Positions 47,001 to 55,261 of a DNA stretch of 64,000 nucleotides are shown piece after piece. Position 1 is the first letter of the stretch. Each line of letters opens with the position of its first letter. The notes under the pieces were generated by a model. It did not search any database and was not told where the DNA came from. It worked only from the letters and a program-made list of their open reading frames with translations. Origin of the DNA: Limnomonas spitsbergensis (taxonomy: Eukaryota > Chlorophyta > Chlorophyceae > Chlamydomonadales); NCBI GenBank assembly GCA_037349105.1, contig JAYJMM010000017.1, positions 186,001 through 250,000 of the forward strand, written 5' to 3'. Made by a program: the position numbers and the translations under genes.

Positions 47001-50000
47001 CTACTTCCCCTGACCCCATCTGTCCACACTTAGTTGGCCACCTCCCTCCCTCCCTCTGGAGTTCAAACCTTTTGACAACATCGGCCTTTGATCCACAAGT
47101 ACACGCACTGTGCCTCGCACAACGTGCACAGCAAGATCATATCTTACCTTTGCTGTCTAGGGTTGCGGGTTTAGGGTTAAGGGTTCCTAAACTAAGTCCA
47201 CACCTAGACGCACCGCGCCGCGCACAATGTGCATCACAATATCATGTTCGTCCTTTGCGGTCTAGGGTTTAGAGTTTCGGGTTTAAGGGTTTGAGGTCAA
47301 GGGTTTAGGGTTAAGGGTTCCTAAGCTAAATTTTGTCCACCTATTGTTGTCCACACCCCTGCCACCCTGACCCTGAGGAACTTAATTCCTTTGACGTCAT
47401 CCGCCCATTCTGCCCCTTGCCGCTTTGGTTCACACTTTGTTGCCCACACACACCTTATCCCTCTGTCCCCCGTCCGCTCGCTGAGGAGCCCAATCCCTCT
47501 GTCCCCATTGGTTCACACTTTACTGCCCACGCACACCCTACCCCTCTGCCCCCCTTTCCCCCCTGAGGAGCTCGATCCCTCTGACCCCATTGGTTCACAC
47601 TTATTTGCCCATACACACTTTGCCCCATACCCCCGTTGGGATTTAAAAACCTCGGACAACGTCACCCCCCCCCCTCCCCAATGACCCCTGCAGGACCTGA
47701 ATTCCTCTTTTATAATTCCTCCCGATTCACACTTTGTTGCCCCCAAACACACTGCCCCCCCCCTTCCTCCTTTCAATTCAGGTCCTCGGACAGCATCATT
47801 CCACCCTACACCCTAAACCTTACAACCTAAACCCTAAGCCCTAAACCCTGACCCCCTGCAGGATCATAACTCCTATTACGATCTTTCCTCCCGGTGCACA
47901 CTTTGTTGCCCCCAAACACCGTGTGCCTCCCTGCCCCCTTGATGAGCCAAATATCTCGACCAACATCAGCCCTCCCCCCCCTCCCCTCTGTCCAATTTAA
48001 CACTCATCCCGCTCTGGTTCACACTTTGATGGCCACACACACACTGCCCCCCTGCCCCATGCCCCCTCTTAGGAGTGTAGTTCCTGGGAAACCTTCAGTC
48101 CACCTTCAACCCTCCTGAACCCTGAAGAGTCTTCATTCCTCTGATCCCTTCGGCTCTCACTTAACCCCCACAAACCCTCTACCCCCCTTAGGAATTCAAA
48201 CCCTCGGACTGCGTGAGCCTCATCATACACACCATGTTCGTCCCTGACCCCTGAAGAGGCTCTATTCCTCTGATACCTTCAGTTCAAAATTTGCTGCCCA
48301 CATCCTCTACCCCCCTGCCCCCTGCCCCCCTTAGGAATTTAAACCCTCGGACAGTGTGAGCCTCATCATACACACCTACACCTACCCCGGCATGCACTAC
48401 GGGCGCCACGAACTCATGACCACGTTCTACGACTTCCTTCGGGAAGAGGGTCTCACGACAAGGTCTTTCAGCTATGGGAGCCAGACCGAGCAGGACGGGT
48501 TGCCTCACTTTGATGTGATCGGAAAGCACATGAGCATGGTGGAGCTGATACGCTTGTATCGGTGAGGGAGGGGCGGGCATGGTGGAGCTGATTAAATGGT
48601 ATCGGTGAGGGAGGGGCGGGCATGGTGGGGCTGATTAAATGGTATCGGTGAGGGAGGGGCGGGCATGGTGGAGCTGATTAAATGGTATCGGTGAGGAAGG
48701 GGCGGGCATGGTGGAGCTGATGAAATGGTATCGGTGAGGAAGGGGCGGGCATGGTGGAGCTGATTAAATGGTATAGGTCAGGGAGGGGCGGGCATGGTGG
48801 AGCTGATTAGATGGTATCGGTGAGGGAGGGGCGGGCATGGTGGGGCTGATGAAATGGTATCGGTGAGGGAGGGGCGGGCATGGTAAAGCTGATTAAATGG
48901 TATCGGTGAGGGAGGGGCGGGCATGGTAAAGCTGATTAAATGGTATCGGTGAGGAAGGGGCGGGCATGGTGGGGCTGATGAAATGGTATCGGTGAGGGAG
49001 GGGCGGGCATGGTGGGGCTGATTAAATGGTATCGGTGAGGGAGGGGCGGGCATGGTGGGGCTGATGAAATGGTATCGGTGAGGGAGGGGCGGGCATGGTG
49101 GGGCTGATGAAATGGTATCGGTGAGGGAGGGGCGGGCATGATGGGGCTGATGAAATGGTATCGGTGAGGGAGGGGCGGGCATGGTGGGGCTGATTAGATG
49201 GTATCGGTGAGGGAGGGGCGGGCATGGTGGGGCTGATGAAATGGTATCGGTGAGGGAGGGGCGGGCGGGGTGGGCCTCATACACTTGCATAGGTGGGGGG
49301 AGGGGAGGGGGAGGGTGGGGGGGGGATGATACGCTGGTGTTGGTGAGGGACATGTTTGTATTGCCCTCTCGAGGCCAGGGCTGGGGCCTGCCATATATGG
49401 AGGCCATGTGCATGGGCCTACCACCCATTCTTCCCACACCCCTTACACCACCTACAGATCTGTGGACGCCTTTGTCATGCCCTCCCGCGGCGAGGGCTGG
49501 GGCCTGCCGTATATGGAGGCCATGAGCATGGGCCTGCCCGTGATTGCGACCAATTGGAGTGGGATGACCGAGTTTATCCACGACGCGGTGGCACTCCCGA
49601 TTGGCTTCAGGGTGGAGCCTATGAGGGAGGCGGATCCCTGGTTTGCAGGGGGCAACTGGGCGATCGCGGACATCGATGACTTGAGGGTGGGTCGAAAGGG
49701 CTGCTGAAATCTTGACCCTGAACGTTCCTTGTGGTTCGAGTGGGCTAAACCCTAACCCTAAACGTTCCTTGTGGGTCGAGTGGGCTAAACCCTAACCCTA
49801 AACGTTTATTGTGGGTCGAGTGGGCTAAACCCTAACCCTAAACGTTTATTGCGGGTCGAGTGGGCTAAACCCTAACCCTAAACGCTTAATGTGGGTCGAG
49901 TGGGCTAAAACCTAACCCTAAACGTTCCTTGTGGGTTGAGTGGGCTAAACCCTAACCCTAAACGTTCCTTGTGGGTCGAGTGGGCTAAACCCTAACCCTA

Positions 50001-51658
50001 AACGTTTATTGTGGGTCGAAGGGGCTAAACCCTAACCCTAAACGTTTATTGTGGGTCGAGTGGGCTAAACCCTAACCCTACACGTTTATTGTGGTTCGAG
50101 TGGGCTAAACCCTAACCCTACACGTTTATTGTGGTTCGAGTGGGCTAAACCCTTGACTCATTAAGTTGCTTGTAAGATTCAGATCTGCTGTTGTGTCGCC
50201 TGTTTGAGGTGGTGTACAGGGGGCAACTGGGCAATTGCGGCCATCGATGACTTGAGGATGGGTCTACGGTAGGGGTGCCAGTGGGCCAGGTGCCCAGGTG
50301 GGCCTAAAACGCTTGGTGTAAGCAGTGGGTAAGAGATGCTTTGAGTCAGATCTGTAGTTGTATCAGGTGGTTATAAGGAGGCAACTAGGCGATTGCAGAC
50401 ATCGATGACATGAGGATGGGTCATAGGTGCGGTTGGGTCCGGTGGGCTCAACCCTTAGCCCTTAACCCTAAACCCTGGACCCTTATCCCTAGACCCTTAT
50501 CCCCAATGTTTTATGACGTGACGTTAATTGCAATACGCGTGAAAGAAAGGTGGCTTGCTTCACCATCCCCTCCCAGCCACACTGGTTGTAAAGCAGCCGA
50601 ACTGCAGTGGGAAAATGAAAAATACCGGTATGGGTAACAAAATAAAAAATATACAACAGCATGCACAGCGAACCAAGAGAGGCGGAGATCAAGATCTAGG
50701 CTCAATGATGTACTCCAACCCTAAACCTTAAACCCTTCACCGTTTTTACCCCTGCACTTGGGCAACCAGAATGAGATGATCAGATGAGGCTGCTATTCCA
50801 GGACCAGGATGTGAAGGAGGCGCTGGGCGCCTGGGTGCGTGCCTCCATCTATCTAGACACACACACACACACACACACACCTATATGTCCCCCCACCCTG
50901 AAAGCAAAGGCCCTTTGTCCACGTCTTTCCCCTGCTCTACCTGGGAAACACAGGCCAAGATAAGGCAACTGGTCCTGGGCCCATATTTCAGCAGGGCGCC
51001 AAGGTGTGCGCCTCCATCTATTGAAAAAAGCACCAATATATTCCCCAGCCCTGAATCTTAGCCCTGCGCCTTGAATTTTCCTCTGCTCTGCCCTGGGATG
51101 CTCAGGCCAAGATGAGGCAGCTGGTCCACGACCCCGAGGCTGGCAGGCTGCTGGGTGCTAATGCCTCTTTCTTTTGAGACGCCCCCCTCATGTTCCTCTA
51201 CCCTCAAATTTTAACCTGCACCCATTACTCCCCCTGATCTGTTGTCGCGTCCATGCCAAGATGAGGCAGCTGGTCCAGGACCCCGAGGCGGGCAAGACGC
51301 TAGGCATTAAGGCGCCTCTGATCTATCTATCAAGATACACACCCGTATTGTGTATGACAGTATGAGATACGCACCCATATGTTCCCCAGCCCCAAAATTT
51401 AAGCCCTCCACCTTTTAACCTGTATGTTCCCCTGGCGCTCAGGCCAAAATGAGGCAGCTGGTCCAGGACCCCGAGGCCGGCAGGGCGCTAGGCGCCAAGG
51501 CGCGTGCATCCATCATTGAGTCTTTTGATAACGAGGTGGTCGGACGCATCATCATTAAACGCATCCAGACCATCCAGGCAAAGCTCAAGACGGGCCTGCC
51601 ACGTCCCCGGAATGCCGTGGACGTGCACTCAGACCCCGCACTCAGCACAGACCTGCAG
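35061..51658 (+). CDS. LamG-GT2-GT4 glycosyltransferase, copy 2 exons 1(part)-13
   Basis: After the disrupted start, the copy 1 frame is open again from codon 24. Exons are about 35061-35406, 35952-36223, 37072-37228, 38352-38535, 39776-40560, 40946-41087, 42233-42570, 43149-43326, 44540-44637, 45744-45819, 48335-48561, 49458-49686 and 51443-51658; from exon 2 on every length and phase equals copy 1. The next in-frame ATG is at 35096 (residue 36), which would give a protein without the membrane anchor. Exon 13 joins exon 14 in phase 0, so only this copy is contiguous with the second GT4 domain. Confidence 0.75.
35952..36223 (+). CDS. copy 2 exon 2: LamG first half
   Basis: Same as copy 1 except PFLGVEP for PFFGVEP. 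The LamG opening SIEAWVHIDD is intact. Confidence 0.8.
36560..37069. repeat. exon 3 acceptor echoes (copy 2, five)
   Basis: Echoes of CACAG|GCTGCATGGCCTTCAC at about 36565, 36665, 36769, 36868 and 36969 precede the true acceptor at 37071. The number is the same as in copy 1, unlike most other arrays. Confidence 0.9.
37072..37228 (+). CDS. copy 2 exon 3: LamG middle
   Basis: Identical frame and length to copy 1, with one residue change (NFTSG for NFASG). Confidence 0.8.
37229..38351. repeat. intron 3 with exon 3 donor echoes (copy 2)
   Basis: Echoes of GAGCGCTCCATCCCC near 37331 and GAGCACTTCATCCC near 37454 repeat the border as in copy 1. The 121-bp array is cut to about two units (37790-38000). 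The rest matches copy 1. Confidence 0.8.
38352..38535 (+). CDS. copy 2 exon 4: LamG core
   Basis: HHMAGTVDLELNISKLYVDG is conserved. There is one change, DGHAML for DGQAML. Confidence 0.85.
38636..38905. repeat. 20-bp minisatellite, about 13 units, intron 4 (copy 2)
   Basis: Same unit and same bounding sequences as the 6.4-kb array in copy 1, but only 270 bases long. Confidence 0.95.
38976..39065. repeat. fold-back element in intron 4, copy 2 only
   Basis: AGGATTACACTCCGGT (38976-38991) is the exact reverse complement of 39050-39065. Copy 1 lacks it. Downstream, about 39095-39135 is the inverted counterpart of copy 1 18859-18892 (GGCCTCGCTAGTGTGATG), so this part of the intron has been locally inverted in one copy. 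Confidence 0.75.
39776..40560 (+). CDS. copy 2 exon 5: LamG end and GT2-like domain
   Basis: 785 bases in phase. Five residue changes from copy 1 (YALVST, SNALV, VVFTLI, GAAHA, CLAYM). The putative GT2 acidic positions are equally absent, so that loss predates the duplication. Confidence 0.8.
40559..40604. repeat. exon 5 donor echo (copy 2, two sites)
   Basis: CAG|GTATGACTCTAGG occurs at the true donor and once more 23 bases later. An AT-richer stretch without a copy 1 counterpart follows at about 40605-40750. Confidence 0.8.
40946..41087 (+). CDS. copy 2 exon 6: GT2-like end
   Basis: Same length and phase as copy 1, with S-to-A, M-to-L and T-to-S changes (ADRLKHVGRALELELG, GFGSVT). Confidence 0.75.
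41088..42232. other. intron 6 (copy 2)
   Basis: GGGGTCTTGG array at 41236-41396, ATGTAGCTGAA repeats near 41855-41930 and CCCTAAACCCT words near 42000. No exon seen. Confidence 0.6.
42233..42570 (+). CDS. copy 2 exon 7: GT4 start
   Basis: In phase with copy 1. The visible changes are QMESMQSRQ for QMDSMLSRQ and VEGRVPL for VEGQVPL. Confidence 0.8.
42571..43148. other. intron 7 (copy 2)
   Basis: As in copy 1: TAGCTGAATTT words near 42845-42895 and CAGTGATTT words near 43050-43125. No exon seen. Confidence 0.5.
43149..43326 (+). CDS. copy 2 exon 8: GT4 inter-domain region
   Basis: Peptide as in copy 1 with QWVEQ for QWEEQ. The valine form is also the one found in the intron echoes of both copies, so it is likely ancestral. 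Confidence 0.8.
43370..44090. repeat. exon 8 donor echoes (copy 2, five)
   Basis: Partial exon 8 copies with the GTGAGACTGG donor lie at about 43371, 43513, 43650, 43861 and 44005. One more unit than copy 1; the first is the extra. Confidence 0.9.
44540..44637 (+). CDS. copy 2 exon 9: GT4 linker
   Basis: GVPDENIVVIPESIDTSLFD, same peptide as copy 1. The upstream C run is longer here, so its exact length is uncertain. Confidence 0.85.
45178..45640. repeat. intron 9 repeats (copy 2)
   Basis: A 41-bp pattern of GTAGCTGATG with TTGCCACCATGATG at 45178-45415, then about seven units of TTTGCCACCCTCCGCTGACT at 45480-45640. The latter has only about two units in copy 1. Confidence 0.85.
45744..45819 (+). 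CDS. copy 2 exon 10: GT4 donor-site loop
   Basis: Same peptide as copy 1 (TFLSVFKLEDRKGWRELL). Phase 0 exit at ACG|GTACAT. Confidence 0.85.
45855..46170. repeat. 17-bp minisatellite, about 18 units (copy 2)
   Basis: GAGTGTATTGCCTGGAA is the dominant variant; copy 1 is mostly GCCTGCAA. The two arrays have been homogenised to different variants since duplication. Confidence 0.9.
46171..48334. other. rest of intron 10 (copy 2)
   Basis: Matches copy 1 but with a single 82-bp unit (46636-46720). A partial copy of the start of exon 11, CCCTTAG|GAATTCAAACCCTC, lies at about 48190-48233, 145 bases before the true exon and absent from copy 1. Confidence 0.75.
48335..48561 (+). CDS. copy 2 exon 11: GT4 second half
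   Basis: Same as copy 1 with two changes (TTRSF, QTEQD). Ends TATCG|GTGAGG. Confidence 0.85.
48540..49270. repeat. exon 11 donor echoes, about 16 units (copy 2)
   Basis: 43-bp units each with ATGGTATCG|GTGAGG, as in copy 1 but a different number and variant order. A partial exon 12 copy (FVLPSRGQGWGLPYMEAM) follows at 49344-49424. Confidence 0.95.
49458..49686 (+). CDS. copy 2 exon 12: GT4 catalytic motif
   Basis: EX7E motif intact. NWSGMTEFIHDAVA keeps the family-typical glycine, while copy 1 has arginine. Confidence 0.9.
49735..50150. repeat. 40-bp telomere-like array, copy 2 only
   Basis: About ten units of TGGGCTAAACCCTAACCCTA followed by AACGTTTATTGTGGGTCGAG. It begins 49 bases after the exon 12 donor. 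Copy 1 has a single pre-repeat form here (GAACGTTCCTTGTGG ... GGGCTAAACCC). Confidence 0.95.
50214..51330. repeat. exon 12 and exon 13 echoes in intron 12 (copy 2)
   Basis: Partial exon 12 ends lie near 50218 and 50377 (GGCAACTGGGCAATTGCGGC). Partial exon 13 starts lie near 50798, 50953, 51105 and 51257. A CA run is at 50854-50880. 50430-50790 is without a copy 1 counterpart and has no exon. Confidence 0.85.
51443..51658 (+). CDS. copy 2 exon 13: GT4 end
   Basis: Same as copy 1 with PRNAVD for PRHTVD. Phase 0 exit, which fits exon 14. Confidence 0.85.
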
Positions 51659-52454
51659 GTACGCATGGGTCACGCATGGGTTAGGCTTTGGGAACAGGCT
51701 TCTTATACCCTCAGGTTTGCCTCTAACCCTAAACCCTAAATCTAAACCCCGCACTCAGTACAGACCTGCAGGTACGCATTGGTGACAGGATTCTCATACC
51801 CTCAGGTCTGCCTCCAACCCTAAACCCTAAACCCTACACCATTAACCTAAAACCCTTCAGGCTTCTCATACCTGCAGGTATGCATGGTATACGTAGAGGC
51901 GCAAGAACTCCCTTATCAGATGGGACCTTTTGGCGCTTGCAATGAAGACTAGCAGGCATATCTCCAGTGCAGGTACTCCCCACACCTCTTGACTTTAGGC
52001 TAGGTAGTCAGTACATGGTGGTACACTCCGGCAAAACCTGTGCCGTATCGAGCCATATCGTGCCGTATCGTGGCACTTCGGTAGTGCAATCCGGCTGAAC
52101 CTAGGCCGTATCATGCGGTATTGTGCTACCATGACTCAGAAGGAGGGGGCTGCAAGGGAGGCACGGTGAAATCAACCGTCTCCTTGTTGTATCTCAATTA
52201 TCAAGCTTTCTCAGAGGGGCCGGTGCTGGTTCCCTCTGAGCTGCCTCTGAACCTGCACTTCCTCCCTGCAGCTTACTGGCACATCCATGCCTCAACCCTC
52301 AGCCCTTGAACCACATTTCCATTTTGAGGCTATCTAAACGGAAGAGGGGTTTCCATCTGCACTGCCTCTGCGCCTGCAATCACTAACCCTAAACCCATGT
52401 ACTCCTTCAGCCTGCTTGCACATCCTGGCCTCAAACCCTACCCTAGCCCCATAG

Positions 52455-53264
52455 GCCCGCATCGATTATGACAAGACGCCCTTCAAGCCTTAACCCTGAA
52501 CCCTGAACCCTCACCCTGTCCCCACAGGCCTGCATCACTTATGTTAAGTCACCCTTAACCCCTTGACCCTAAACCCTAAACCCCCACCCTGTCGCCACAG
52601 GCCCGCATCACTTATGACAAGAAGCCCTTTAAGCCTTAACCTTAACCCCTTAACCCTGAACCATCACCCTGTCCTCACAGGCCTGCATCGCTTATGACAA
52701 GTCACCCTTTAAGCCTGAACCCTTAGGCCTAAACCCTCACCCTGTCGCCACAGGCCCGCATCACTTATGACAAGACTCAGAATCTAGGGATTCTGAGGCG
52801 CCGGTATCGTTTGCCTTTACAGCCTTTTTTTTGTCCTTTTGTTGTTGTTGTTGTTGTTGTCGTTGTTGTTGTTTGCCCCCTTTTTAGTTTCTTCTCTTCT
52901 CCCTTCTGATCAGTGGGGCGCCCTCGCGGCCAAGCAGGGGTGGGATACGCTTGCTTTTCTGGACTTTACTTTTCTTAGAGGCTTTGTTGAGGGGGCTGGT
53001 CTCTAGCGGAACTCAGGTGTTGGACTTGGCCTTCTTTGCCTTCCCGGCCTCTCCTTTAGTTCCTTCCCCCTCTCTCCTTGTAGTTCCTCCTTTACTCCCT
53101 TAGTCCCTTCTGAACAGTTGGGCGCCCACGCGGCCGAGCTTTGACCGGGCCCGAAGGTGTAACGTCATTGACTTATCACAAGATGCCCTTAAAGCCTAAA
53201 CCCTAAACCCTTACCCTATCACCACAGGCCTGCATCACTTATGACTAGACGCCCTTTGAGCTTT
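52455..53264. repeat. exon 14 acceptor echoes (copy 2, six)
   Basis: Partial exon 14 starts at 52455, 52528, 52601, 52681, 52754 and 53228 precede the real exon at 53315. A GTT-type run lies at 52840-52872. Confidence 0.9.
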
Positions 53265-53314
53265 CACCCTCAACCCCAAACCCTTAACCCTCAACCCTCA
53301 CCCTCTCCCCACAG

Positions 53315-53518
53315 GCCTGCATCACGTATGACAAGAAGCCCTTCAAGCCGGTGCTCTCGTGCGCCAACCGCACGGAGAAGACCCCGCTGCGCATTGCCAT
53401 CGTGTCGACGTACCCCCCTCGGCCGTGCGGCCTTGGAACTTTCACACGCAACTTAGTGGGGGCGGTGATGCCGCTCCTGCCGCCAGGATCTAAGATCCAG
53501 ATATTTCCAATGGTCAAG
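53315..53518 (+). CDS. exon 14: start of a second GT4 domain (single copy)
   Basis: After ACITYDKKPFKP the peptide reads RIAIVSTYPPRPCGLGTFTR, the hallmark N-terminus of a GT4 subgroup (K/R-I-A-I-V-S-T-Y-P-P-R-x-C-G-I/L-x-T-F-T). 204 bases, phase 0 at both ends, CCCACAG acceptor and GTCAAG|GTGCGA donor. Present only after copy 2. Confidence 0.85.
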
Positions 53519-54335
53519 GTGCGATCTGGGGACTTCCAGAGTTATGCACACACTACCCACCGGTGGTGGGGGCGGTGATGCAGCTCCTGCCGCCAAGATC
53601 CAAGATCCATATCAGAGGATCTAGATCTTCCTAATTGTGAAGGTGGCTGTATACCTCCGTTTTTACTTATGAACAAAGCATGCATACTACTAATGCGTAC
53701 GTCCGGACGTTGCGGTTAAACACGAAAGTAAAACACTCAACCCTGAATCGTGACGCGGGCATTTTGAACAAGCGTCCTACGTCATGAGGCAGGCATTTTG
53801 AACCCCGAGCCCTGAATCTTGAGTCACACATTTGAATCTGAGCCCTCAACCCTAAGGCAGGCGTTTTGAGCCTTTACCCTCTATATCCTCTGAGGCAGGA
53901 ATTTTGAAGCTGAGCCCTAAATCATGATGCAGGTGTTTTGAACCTGAGCCCTGAATTTTGAGTCACACATTTGAATCTGATCCCTGAACCCTAAGGCAGG
54001 CGTTTTAAGCCTTGACCCTTTATCCTCTGAGGCAGGAATTTTGAACCCGAGCCCTAAATCATGAGGTGGGGGTTTTAAACCTGAGGGCTCAGGCCTGAGG
54101 CATGCATTTTGGATCCGAGCCCTAAGTCTTGGGGCAAACATTTTGAATCTGAACCCTGAACATTAAGCCCAGCTTTTGAACCTGAGCAGCCCTTTATCCC
54201 GAGGCACACATTTTTGAATCTGAACCCTGAACCATAGGGCAGGCTTTTGAACCTGAGCCCTGAACCCTTAGGCAAGCTTTTTGAACCATTGCAGCCCTTG
54301 TCCTAAGGCACACGTTTGTCGCTGCTGCGTTGCAG
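53519..54335. repeat. intron 14: exon 14 end echo and degenerate repeats
   Basis: At 53564-53645 the end of exon 14 is copied (GGGGGCGGTGATGCAGCTCC to AAG|GTGGCT) with frame-breaking changes. From 53750 to 54310 a diverged unit around TTTTGAACCTGAGCCCTGAA repeats every 35-70 bases. Confidence 0.75.
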
Positions 54336-54455
54336 GACATAGCGGTGTGGACAACCGACCACCTGGATGCAAGCAGCTCCAATGGGAAGGATAACCGGAC
54401 CCAGGAGATCATTGCCTCCGGGCTGCAGCGGGGCGTGACGATGAAGGTGGCGCAG
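54336..54455 (+). CDS. exon 15: second GT4 domain
   Basis: DIAVWTTDHLDASSSNGKDN continues to GVTMKVAQ, 40 codons, phase 0 both sides. Acceptor CGTTGCAG, donor GCGCAG|GTGGGA. It is supported by phase and non-repetitive composition; residue similarity is weaker than in exons 14 and 16. Confidence 0.7.
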
Positions 54456-55261
54456 GTGGGAATGCGGAGGGGATAGCGGAGGGGAAAACATCCTGCGCAG
54501 GGCTGGAAGCCCTCGGCGTCAAGCTCTGTAGTTATCAGTCGGACCGACTCCGCAGTCTCTATCTATTCACGGCTTGGAAGGGCGTCTGTGGTCATAGGCT
54601 ACCCAGTCAAGCAGCCATTTTGGTGGCGCAGGACCAGTGTTCATTTTTTTTGACTTGGCTACATGTAACATGTCAGCTATACTCCGGCCGCTGGCCGGAG
54701 GCCTCCAGCCCCATTCGTGTCCAGCCTTGCTGCTGTTACCACTAGTTGCAGGCCGGTCCAGGTTTGGTCCTGATTGGTCCTTTGGCGGCCGTTGGGCGGC
54801 CTGCCAGGGTTGAATTTGTAGCTGAAAAAGAAGCACTGGTCAGGATCTGGAAAGAGCACAGGCCGTGCACTTGAACCTTCAGCAACAGCCTTGGAATTTA
54901 CCCTTGAACCTAAGGCAATGGATTTGAAGCCTCAGCATTTCACTGTAGGCAATGATTTTGAACCTTCAGCCACAGCCTTGGAACTTATCCCTAAACAAAG
55001 AAAGCTACGCCCCGTGGGAGGCGTTAGAGTAGGAAGGAAATAGCGTAGCCTGGGCCAACGTTACATCCGTGCCGTGGCCGTATCTTTAAACAGTTAATAT
55101 GCACAGCCTGGGCTTGCTTTCAGGATAAAGCTTGTGACTGCTTTTGGAAGCACACTGGTCCTGAACGGGTCATGGTTTAGGGGCCAGGCCCATGCAAATC
55201 TTATGGCCAAAGCCTCTCCCAATAATAGGGTTATCTTATGTGCCGAGCATAAGACTTCCGC
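54456..55261. other. intron 15, left part
   Basis: No exon seen. Loose repeats of GAACCTTCAGCAACAGCCTT near 54870-54990. Confidence 0.5.

Larger units (their letters stand above)
34436..53264. repeat. tandem segmental duplication, copy 2 (18.8 kb)
   Basis: Aligned in order with copy 1. At its left edge only the first 30 or so codons of the divergent proline-rich frame remain. At its right edge it continues without a break into exon 14. Direct orientation, adjacent copies and these edges fit a simple tandem duplication of an originally single gene. Confidence 0.95.

Noticed and set aside
49735..50150. True chromosome end or interstitial telomere
   Set aside because: The CCCTAAA-like words are only part of a 40-bp unit inside a gene intron, with coding exons on both sides.
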